A stretch of DNA of 5,854 bases, taken from NCBI GenBank assembly GCA_034437275.1, contig DAOTUD010000084.1:1-5854 (forward strand), written 5' to 3'. Position numbers and translations under genes: made by a program. Source of the stretch: TC-15 sp034437275 (GTDB lineage Bacteria; Chloroflexota; Anaerolineae; Aggregatilineales; Aggregatilineaceae). Every line of letters begins with the position of its first letter. The stretch's first letter is position 1. Of the stretch, positions 1-5,854 are shown one piece after another. The notes under the pieces are model-generated. The model saw only the letters and a list, made by a program, of their open reading frames with translations. It had not been told where the DNA came from and searched no databases.

Positions 1-383
1 GCGTCGCTCCATTCGATGATGTTGTCGGCACTGAAGGGATCGATGTCCTCCACATCGTCGGGCCGTTTCGGCGTCCAGGGTTCATGGCCGCCGATGGTGC
101 GATGGAGCAGGGCGCGGTCATCGCCGCGCTGCGCCGACTCTTCCAGCTTTTTCAGTTCGCGGTAATAGCCCAGCAGCTTCTGCGCTGCCACCTGTCGCGT
201 TTGGGGGCCGCCCGTCTCAAAGTGATTTTGCAGCGAGTGTGCCGTGTGCAGCAGCACATCCACACCCAGATAGCTCGACGTGTCATATACTGTGTCGATG
301 ACCTGCGCCTGAAACGCATCACGCTGCTCTGGCGTCTGCTCCTGGGATGTAGACTTTTTTGCCGGTACTCGTTGGCGCATCAT
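1..383 (-). CDS. Partial protein sharing a module with the neighbouring DUF4157 protein
   Basis: I see an open frame of 127 complete codons, translated by hand, running off the left edge without a stop. I do not recognise a named family. It begins with a short basic leader (MMRQRVPAKK), followed by a helical-looking stretch. From residue 21 onward it aligns with residues of about 146-254 of the large upstream protein, with one 3-residue gap. Shared features include a VLL..T motif, an RxDD/DDxALL block, a PWTxxR motif and an S..NI motif; by hand about 35 of 102 aligned positions are identical. It has no DUF4157 domain or HExxH motif in the visible part. The ATG at 383 overlaps the preceding stop as ATGA; a second ATG follows directly at 380. 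The Shine-Dalgarno is weak (AGAGGAAG, about 13 nt upstream), so it probably depends on coupled translation. It could be a second cargo, a chaperone or adaptor, or a structural partner; the missing C-terminus would decide. Confidence 0.82.
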   Translation of the reverse strand, partial: MMRQRVPAKKSTSQEQTPEQRDAFQAQVIDTVYDTSSYLGVDVLLHTAHSLQNHFETGGPQTRQVAAQKLLGYYRELKKLEESAQRGDDRALLHRTIGGHEPWTPKRPDDVEDIDPFSADNIIEWSD

Positions 384-3300
384 TCGACAGGTACCACTTC
401 CTCTAGCGGACGAATCCGGATGACATCGCGCAGCGGTCTGGGTAAATGCTGGCGAACCAGCATGTCAAAGTCATCCATAAATGCACGCGGTACCCGCCAT
501 TCAAAATAAGGGAAACCGTAGTCAAGCGCAAATTGGGCCTGCCGCCGCATCTGGTCGCGCATGTCGTGTATTGTCTCTTCGAACGTCTCTTCTATGCGTC
601 GTTCTGTCTCGCCGGTTGCCGCCCGTTCAGTACGCTGCATCTCGTCAACAACATCCGGCTCATAGACTTCCTCGCGATCTCGCTGCTGCATCCACCGGGG
701 CCGGGGATCGTCAGATGGGCGATGCATCTCCGGTGAGAGCGGCTGCTGATAGTTCTTGACCTCGCGTGGCACCCCCTCATCTTGATTGTAACCATCGATC
801 TGGACCACTTCACCGTCGCGTGTACGAGCCGTCATCGATAAATCAGCCGGACGCCCGGTCTCGACTTCCTCAAGCCTGCGTTCCATATCACCTGCCGGTG
901 TGTCCGGACGCCTCCCCGTACTCGTGACCGGGAAACCGTAAGCATCGGAAAGCTGTTGCGCATATTGCTCCCGCAAGCTGCGGTCAATACGGGTCTCCCA
1001 ACGCCGGACGGCATGTCCTCGTGCGGTGGTCCGCTCACCCGCCTGCACCTGCGCCCGCAGACGGTCCAGTTCCTGCTGCTGCTGCGGTCCCAGCAAGTGA
1101 CGGTGCTGGTGCATAAATTCCAGACGGTCTTCCAGGGAAGCACTGCTATCGGAAAGCTGAGGTTCGGGTGGGGCATCGACATCCTGGCGTTCTGAAGCCG
1201 CACGACGACTCCGTCCCGGCGGCGCGGTCGCTCCGCGTGCCGGTGCAGTCGTTGTTGTGCTGCTACCCCTTGAACGCGGCGGCGGTGGTGGTGATGATGA
1301 TCCGGCGCTGGCACGGGGTTGATCTGCCATCTGTGGCACTTCATCGTCGGTGCCGGTGCGCTGCATCGGTTCTTCGACCTGCTCGACTTCGGCAGCTTCT
1401 TCGGCTTCGGCTTCGCGCCGCCGCCGGTGAATATCCAGCGACCGCACCACATCCGGGTCGGCTCCGGCTTCTTCCAACCGCTGCCGCTCGGCCTCATCGG
1501 CGGCTTCGCGCTCTTGTTGACGTTGCTCGGCTTCGCGAGTCTCCGCTGACTCGCTTTCTCGTTGTTGGCGCTCAGTCTCGGCTCGCCGCCGTCGTTCAGC
1601 AAAGCGGCGGCGATGCTCCGCGAAATCATCCGGTGTGTCGGGATGCTGTTCAACATCCGGTTCACGGGATCGTCGGGTATCGCTGACCTCAATCGGCGGT
1701 GGTAGCACCCGCACCGGCGGCGCGGCCTCAACATCCGGTGTCTCTGACTCTGCCGGGCGAACCGGTGCTGTTTCAACATCCGGTGTTTCCGGCTCCGTTG
1801 GGCGTACAGGTGCGGTCTCAACGTCTGGCGTTTCGACTTCCGGCACACCACCACCGCGCAGCCGTCGCACTCCACCACTCACAGCGCGACCACTCAATCC
1901 CACACCCGCGTCGATGACCTGATCGATCACCCACTCGGCAACGCGACGGGCGATGGCCTGGGCCGCGATGTCAATTTCGTCCTCATTACCAAAGGTTGCA
2001 ATGCTGGCGGTGCGTCCCAGCCATGCGGCGAAACGCAGCACTTCGATTCCCATTGCGCCCAACGCCACTGGTGGCAGCATCTGCCCCAGCTTCTCGATTC
2101 CCAGGCTTGTCAGTTCACCCAAAACAGCATCGCCCGGATTATCGGCAATATCAGCCATCTCATTGAGCATAGCCCACTGCATATATGAGGGAGCCAGTCG
2201 CGCAGCCTGAACTACACGATCCAGGTCTCCTTCTGGTTGGAACTGCTCACCGGCTGCCGGAACTGACTGCGACACAATAATGCCAATACCCCGGTGCTGG
2301 TTCAAACTGGACCGGCCCTGATTGAGCAGTGGTACCCAATCCTGGAGGAACGACTGGCCGGAAAATTCAATTTCATCCACACGCGCCGGGCCGCCATCCA
2401 ATCGCAGCACAATCGGCCAGGTGTGCGTTCCGGCTGATCCTGCATTGATCTGGTAGAACGCCAGATAATACGTGCCGGGTTCAGCCGCCACCCATTCCAG
2501 ATTGAACTCATAATCATCGCGGGCGATGTGTCCGGTGCGGTCCAGACTGTAAATACGCGAGGTGATATACCACAGTGCGCCGGTCGTCTGGAGCAGGTTA
2601 GCCTGCGCGTTCGCAATGCTGATGGCCGGTTGCTCGCCAAATTCGGGGTTATCGGCGTTGACTTCCCGGATGCGCGTGCTGACCGCCTCGACCGCTTCCG
2701 CGACATGGGTGTTTTCCAGCGCCGCAATACCGGCCCGGATTTCCGGACCACCGCCGGTTTCGCCTAACGCCCACCGCTCCGACCGTGTAGGGGCCTGAGC
2801 GCGGGGGCCGCTGGTGGCGTGCATACCCGGTTCACGCAGACGGTCCAGTTCGCCCTCGGTGAGTTCTGCCGGTGAGCCATCCGGCATCGGCGGCGGCTCC
2901 ACACGCTGGCGGGAGCGAGGCCGGTCTTCTTCGCGTTCCAGCAGCACACCGCCACCGTATTCCATATAATCCGCGATGTTAGCGTCGGAAAGCCATTCCA
3001 GATCGTCGAGACTGTCCATCCGCGACTCGGTCCAGGGGCGCATGCCGGAGATGTCCTGGTAGAGCAGCGCACCATCATCAGCACGCGGGGCCTGGCCCAC
3101 CCGTTCTTGAAGCTCGGTGTAGGTCTGAACCAGCGCCTCGGCCAGGGCTTCTCGTGTGCGCGGTTGATCCTCGGTCGTCTCGTAAAAGCGCTGGTGCAAA
3201 CCCGCACCCGTATCAAGCAGGACCGGGACTGTGCTGCGTTGATAACCAGCATGAGTCGCTCGCGCCATCGTCGCCCGGAATTCGTCCAATTGGCGCTGGC

Positions 3301-3724
3301 GTTCCTCCTCGGGTGTCAGGCGCTGCACCGCCGGGACCGCACCCGGCGCGGCAGTGTGGGGATGGTCGGCGTGATGCTCACCGGCGTCATGGGGTCGGCT
3401 GATACCCGCCAGCACAACAGCACGCCGCTGCTGGATCACATGCGCCAACTCGTGACGCAGCAGCGCCGGGGTGTGCTGTGCGGCGACGATATGTTCGCCA
3501 GCGGTGAATGCACTGGCATTGACCTGACGCGCCGCCTCAGCATCTGTATGCAGGCGCACCCGGCTCAGATCGACACCGAACCGCCGTTCCATCTCCAACC
3601 GCAAAGCCGGGGGCAGGGGTATGCCATCATGCGGGGCCGCCGGGACGACCTGATTGTCCGGCTCGACCTGTTCGGCCTCTGGTGGGGTCTGTAACTCCGG
3701 CGGGCGCTGGATGTGTTCTCGCAT
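380..3724 (-). CDS. DUF4157 (eCIS core) protein with C-terminal restriction-endonuclease-fold toxin domain
   Basis: A 1114-residue multidomain protein, probably an eCIS-associated toxin. Residues of about 35-100 form a compact DUF4157 domain: a PLPPALR..ME.RFGVDLSRVRLHTD segment, then an HELAH zinc motif (H91, E92, H95) followed by VIQQ. Next come a His-rich linker (about 112-124), a helical module at 146-254 shared with the downstream gene, a helical then beta-rich centre (about 316-455), and hydrophobic helices (about 548-618). Three 15-residue Pro/Glu repeats occupy 631-675; a very charged Arg/Glu coil spans about 697-790; Ser/Pro/Thr low complexity follows to about 845. The C-terminus (about 905-1114) has D977, then E988-V-K990 and a later RQAQFALDYG helix before a FEWRVP strand, as in PD-(D/E)XK nuclease toxins. 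I chose the ATG at 3724 because GGAGGT lies 6 nt upstream; a GTG at 3730 is in frame but abuts that site. The frame is intact. Target, zinc binding and cleavage activity are inferred. No immunity gene is recognisable. Confidence 0.93.
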   Translation of the reverse strand: MREHIQRPPELQTPPEAEQVEPDNQVVPAAPHDGIPLPPALRLEMERRFGVDLSRVRLHTDAEAARQVNASAFTAGEHIVAAQHTPALLRHELAHVIQQRRAVVLAGISRPHDAGEHHADHPHTAAPGAVPAVQRLTPEEERQRQLDEFRATMARATHAGYQRSTVPVLLDTGAGLHQRFYETTEDQPRTREALAEALVQTYTELQERVGQAPRADDGALLYQDISGMRPWTESRMDSLDDLEWLSDANIADYMEYGGGVLLEREEDRPRSRQRVEPPPMPDGSPAELTEGELDRLREPGMHATSGPRAQAPTRSERWALGETGGGPEIRAGIAALENTHVAEAVEAVSTRIREVNADNPEFGEQPAISIANAQANLLQTTGALWYITSRIYSLDRTGHIARDDYEFNLEWVAAEPGTYYLAFYQINAGSAGTHTWPIVLRLDGGPARVDEIEFSGQSFLQDWVPLLNQGRSSLNQHRGIGIIVSQSVPAAGEQFQPEGDLDRVVQAARLAPSYMQWAMLNEMADIADNPGDAVLGELTSLGIEKLGQMLPPVALGAMGIEVLRFAAWLGRTASIATFGNEDEIDIAAQAIARRVAEWVIDQVIDAGVGLSGRAVSGGVRRLRGGGVPEVETPDVETAPVRPTEPETPDVETAPVRPAESETPDVEAAPPVRVLPPPIEVSDTRRSREPDVEQHPDTPDDFAEHRRRFAERRRRAETERQQRESESAETREAEQRQQEREAADEAERQRLEEAGADPDVVRSLDIHRRRREAEAEEAAEVEQVEEPMQRTGTDDEVPQMADQPRASAGSSSPPPPPRSRGSSTTTTAPARGATAPPGRSRRAASERQDVDAPPEPQLSDSSASLEDRLEFMHQHRHLLGPQQQQELDRLRAQVQAGERTTARGHAVRRWETRIDRSLREQYAQQLSDAYGFPVTSTGRRPDTPAGDMERRLEEVETGRPADLSMTARTRDGEVVQIDGYNQDEGVPREVKNYQQPLSPEMHRPSDDPRPRWMQQRDREEVYEPDVVDEMQRTERAATGETERRIEETFEETIHDMRDQMRRQAQFALDYGFPYFEWRVPRAFMDDFDMLVRQHLPRPLRDVIRIRPLEEVVPVE
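1700..1834 (-). repeat. Three-copy 45-bp tandem repeat inside the DUF4157 gene
   Basis: Three in-frame 15-codon units begin at about 1834, 1789 and 1744 and encode ETPDVE(T/A)AP-type segments rich in Pro, Glu and Val. Copies one and two are nearly identical as protein (ETPDVETAPVRP in both), while the third has diverged. The nucleotide signature on the plus strand is tcaacatccggtgt, twice exact and once varied. The segment probably forms an extended flexible linker between the hydrophobic region and the charged coil. Being a multiple of three, copy-number change would keep the frame. Confidence 0.8.
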
Positions 3725-3726
3725 GC

Positions 3727-5604
3727 TCACACCTCCACCGACATGACTTTGCCCATCTTCTGGTGTTCCCGCCGCAGCGCGTGCGCGATATGGTCCATGT
3801 TTACGGGTTGATCCGCCGCCGCCGCCAGGAAGGCCGCCGCCAGCGCCACATTCTTGATGCTGCCGCCGCTGATCTTGAACGCCGCCGCCAGATAATGAAC
3901 ATCAACACCCGCATCGAGCGGCACCGCCTGCGGCCAGATTCCCTGCCAGATGCGACGGCGGCTCTTCTCGTCGGGGAAGGGGAAATGGACCGAAAACGCC
4001 AGCCGCCGGGTGAAGGCGTCGTCCAGATTCTGGCGGAAATTGGTCGCCAGAATCGCCACCCCCTCGTAGGTTTCCATCCGTTGCAGCAGATGGCTGGTCT
4101 CGATGTTGGCGTAGCGGTCGTGCGCGTCCTTGACCTCCGACCGTTTGCCGAAAAGGGCGTCGGCCTCGTCGAAAAACAGGATGGCGTTATCTGCCGTGTC
4201 GAAGATGCGGCTGAGATTCTTCTCCGTCTCGCCGATGTACTTGCTCACCACGCTGGAAAGATCGATCTTGTACAGATTGAGGCCCAGCGCGTTGGCGATC
4301 ACCTCCGCCGCCATCGTCTTGCCCGTCCCCGACGGACCGGCGAAAAGGGCGGTCACACCGGCGCTGAGCTTCTGCCCGAAGCCCCAATCCGCCATGACCC
4401 GCTCCCGGTGGATCACCCGCTGGCACAATTCGCGCAGTTGATCCAGCGCGTCCGGCGGCAGGACAATATCGTCCCATCCGTAGACCGGCTCGATCCGCCG
4501 CGCCAGTGGAGCCAGATTGACCTCGGTCTGATCGCGGGCGGCCTGGGCGAAATCGGGTTCGGTGTCCTGCCACGCCGCCCGCTGCACCGCCATCTCGACT
4601 GCCCGCCGAATCTGATCCGGCATGAGACGGTAGCGGGCCGCCAGTGTATCGGCGTCGTCCATGTGAACATCGTGTTCGGCGGCGGACTGCTGCCACGCGG
4701 CCAACCGCCGCTCGACATCGGGAATGTCCAACCGCAGCGTCGGCATATGACCCGGCCAGGGCTGTGTCCCGCCGACAAACGTCGTGCCGTGATCGTCCGC
4801 CAGCACCCGCGCCAGCGTCGTCTGCTGTTCCGCTTCCAGCCCCTCCAGGTGATCCAGCAGCAGCACCGCGTTCTGGAACCATGCTTCGCGCAGGACCAGC
4901 CGCAGCGTCCGCTCGAAATCCGCCCCCATGCGACCGAGATCGGCGTTCAGCAGCCGGCGATCCTGTGCATGGGCGACCGCCCCGGCATACGCCCGCTTAT
5001 CTAGCGTGCCGAGCAGATACACCTGACCGCTGTGGTCTGGCACGTCCATTATATCGGCTGCCGGTGTGACCAACTGGCAGCAGTCCACCAGACGCGGGTC
5101 GAGTCCCTCCTGGTCCAGCAGTAGACTCACCACCTGCGGATCGAGTCGCAGTGACCGCGCCAGCGTGGACCCGTTTTCACTGCCCACCAGCATCAGGCGG
5201 TGGCGCACCAGCGGCGCACCGCTGCCGAAGCGCCGCAGCACATCCATCCGGTCGGGTAAATCGACCGCCAGCAGTCGCAGCGCCAGATCGACCGTCGGGC
5301 GTTTGCGTGTCACATCGTCCTGTACATAACCGTAGAGCTTCTCATAGTGGAGATCGACCTCCGGGGCCAGTGTGATCAGCAGAATGTCGAGATCGAGGGG
5401 AGTCAGGCCGAACGTCGCCGCCAGCCATGCCATCGGGGTACCCGGTTCGGGCCGGTTGTAGGGATGTCCGCCTCCTGTGCCGCCGTTACCGGCATGATAC
5501 GGCACACCGACCAACGCATCCGCCACCGCTGGCGCGATCTGCGCCAGACGTTCGTCCAACCGTCTGAGGCCCACAAGAAGCCCATCAATGGATGCTTTTG
5601 ACAA
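3727..5604 (-). CDS. AAA+ ATPase, eCIS-associated (Afp15-like), with a degenerate first AAA module
   Basis: A 625-residue cytoplasmic ATPase. The N-terminal part (about 50-115, LAATFGLTPLDLDILLITLA region) is the helical/winged-helix-like domain typical of this ATPase group. Residues of about 190-350 look like a first AAA module that has decayed: no P-loop at 195-205, and a Walker-B-like VLLLDHLEGL without the catalytic Glu. The second module (about 370-615) is complete: Walker A GPSGTGKT (423-430), pore-loop region SKYIGETEKNL, Walker B ILFFDEAD with D479 and E480, sensor-1 N522, arginine-finger candidates R533/R534, and a GGSIKN sensor-2 region. In eCIS clusters this family is thought to help particle assembly or cargo handling; that role is by family, not shown here. 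The start is TTG at 5604, with AGGG 6 nt upstream and an in-frame stop at 5623-5625; a GTG ten codons in is the alternative. Its TGA at 3727-3729 overlaps the GTG alternative start of the next gene. Confidence 0.95.
   Translation of the reverse strand: MSKASIDGLLVGLRRLDERLAQIAPAVADALVGVPYHAGNGGTGGGHPYNRPEPGTPMAWLAATFGLTPLDLDILLITLAPEVDLHYEKLYGYVQDDVTRKRPTVDLALRLLAVDLPDRMDVLRRFGSGAPLVRHRLMLVGSENGSTLARSLRLDPQVVSLLLDQEGLDPRLVDCCQLVTPAADIMDVPDHSGQVYLLGTLDKRAYAGAVAHAQDRRLLNADLGRMGADFERTLRLVLREAWFQNAVLLLDHLEGLEAEQQTTLARVLADDHGTTFVGGTQPWPGHMPTLRLDIPDVERRLAAWQQSAAEHDVHMDDADTLAARYRLMPDQIRRAVEMAVQRAAWQDTEPDFAQAARDQTEVNLAPLARRIEPVYGWDDIVLPPDALDQLRELCQRVIHRERVMADWGFGQKLSAGVTALFAGPSGTGKTMAAEVIANALGLNLYKIDLSSVVSKYIGETEKNLSRIFDTADNAILFFDEADALFGKRSEVKDAHDRYANIETSHLLQRMETYEGVAILATNFRQNLDDAFTRRLAFSVHFPFPDEKSRRRIWQGIWPQAVPLDAGVDVHYLAAAFKISGGSIKNVALAAAFLAAAADQPVNMDHIAHALRREHQKMGKVMSVEV
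3731..3736 (-). promoter_or_regulatory. Shine-Dalgarno site for the DUF4157 gene
   Basis: The minus strand reads GGAGGT here, inside the last codons of the ATPase gene. Its 6-nt spacer to the ATG at 3724 is ideal, whereas the GTG at 3730 directly abuts it. This decides the start. Since the site sits within the upstream coding sequence, ribosomes finishing the ATPase could re-initiate here. Confidence 0.75.
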
Positions 5605-5643
5605 ACCTGACCCTGCCTTATATTAAGTATTATTTCCACGACT

Positions 5644-5652
5644 ACCATAGCA
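5644..5652 (-). promoter_or_regulatory. Candidate extended -10 promoter element for the ATPase-cargo operon
   Basis: The minus strand reads TGCTATGGT, a TGn extension followed by a -10-like hexamer with four of six TATAAT matches. No good -35 box lies 16-18 bp upstream. Transcription would begin about 35 nt before the TTG start, leaving a short leader that contains the AGGG ribosome site. The AT-rich tract nearer the start is another possibility. This is pattern matching only. Confidence 0.3.
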
Positions 5653-5747
5653 CGGATCGGCCCACTCGCGCACTTGCACAGAATTTCTCTAATCTCCGGT
5701 TTATGTTGTGTTCGGTTTCTGGGGCAAGATTGTCGTTTCAGTTGGGC

Positions 5748-5803
5748 GGACGCGAAAAATCGCGTCCCTACGATACACCGTAGGGACGCCATTCTTGGCG
5801 TCC
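5748..5803. repeat. Array of three overlapping perfect inverted repeats (REP-like)
   Basis: Four arms built on GGACGC/GCGTCC alternate in orientation. Pairs: 5748-5755 with 5760-5767 (8 bp, 4-nt loop AAAA); 5762-5772 with 5779-5789 (11 bp, 6-nt loop); and 5784-5790 with 5797-5803 (7 bp, 6-nt loop). All stems are perfect, and adjacent hairpins share bases, so hairpins one and three exclude hairpin two. A weaker GGCGT/ACGCC pair (5797-5801, 5814-5818) may extend it. No T-tract follows, so a simple intrinsic terminator is unlikely. A dispersed palindromic repeat is the likeliest identity; it lies upstream of the promoter candidate. Confidence 0.8.
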
Positions 5804-5854
5804 GTTGGTACAAACGCCGAAGCCCCCATTTCCGAATGCACCCTATAGTGGACG

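Larger units (their letters stand above)
5605..5854. other. Non-coding region upstream of the ATPase gene
   Basis: No convincing gene is seen on either strand. The stretch next to the ATPase start (about 5616-5636) is AT-rich, unlike the coding DNA. Further out lie the promoter candidate and the inverted-repeat array described separately. About 50 bases beyond the array (5804-5854) show nothing I can name. As the ATPase is the first gene of the run visible here, this is the likely place for operon control. Confidence 0.7.

Noticed and set aside
1..383. Immunity gene for the upstream nuclease toxin
   Set aside because: The position fits, but the visible sequence is homologous to an internal module of the toxin itself, which favours a related cargo or scaffold protein. 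It is not excluded, since the C-terminus is missing.
84..509. Plus-strand open frame across the left gene junction
   Set aside because: It is antisense to two coding frames, one of which shows clear homology to the neighbouring gene, so it is a shadow.
832..1878. 348-codon minus-strand frame overlapping the DUF4157 gene
   Set aside because: It is a frame-shifted reading of the repeat, coil and linker region, giving Arg/His/Ser-rich low-complexity protein with no recognisable fold. The main frame is continuous through it, so there is no sign of frameshifting.
3682..5004. 440-codon open frame on the plus strand opposite the ATPase
   Set aside because: It is rich in Arg, His, Pro and Gln without domain character and lies wholly antisense to an ATPase with intact motifs. 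Long antisense frames are common in GC-rich genes.
5748..5803. Intrinsic terminator or CRISPR-like array
   Set aside because: No T-tract follows any stem on either strand, and there are no equal-length spacers between direct repeats. The arms alternate in orientation.
5403..5813. Minus-strand frame spanning the intergenic region and the ATPase start
   Set aside because: It runs through the inverted-repeat array and overlaps the ATPase in another frame. The product is basic and has no recognisable features.

Overview
The window reads as one minus-strand operon from a moderately GC-rich bacterium, preceded by about 250 bp of non-coding DNA at its right-hand end. Gene order along the transcript is: a two-module AAA+ ATPase (positions 5604 to 3727), a very large DUF4157/eCIS-core protein ending in a nuclease-like domain (3724 to 380), and a third gene (383 to 1) that runs off the left edge. 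The open frames of neighbouring genes meet or overlap by a few bases at both junctions, so translation is probably coupled.

The ATPase resembles the Afp15-type ATPases of extracellular contractile injection systems (eCIS: phage-tail-like particles related to Afp and PVC). DUF4157 (PF13699, eCIS core domain) is also a recurring marker of eCIS loci. I therefore read this as the ATPase and cargo section of an eCIS locus. No sheath, tube, baseplate or spike gene lies inside the window, so this is inferred from two marker families.

The large protein has an N-terminal HExxH metallopeptidase-like DUF4157 domain, a helical module, a long central region, proline/acid repeats, a highly charged coil, and a C-terminal PD-(D/E)XK-type (restriction-endonuclease-fold) domain. 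That layout is expected of a delivered toxin. The main new observation is that the first 127 residues of the third gene, which has no DUF4157 domain in the visible part, align with residues of about 146-254 of the large protein at roughly one third identity. Two neighbouring genes thus share an otherwise unrecognised module, which could be a common loading or structural unit.

Upstream of the ATPase the non-coding stretch has a weak promoter candidate and a compact array of four alternating GGACGC/GCGTCC arms. Adjacent arms can pair into three overlapping, mutually exclusive hairpins. Such palindromic repeats and DUF4157-type eCIS loci are both familiar from Chloroflexota, so that phylum is my weak guess for the host. 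Nothing in the sequence proves it.
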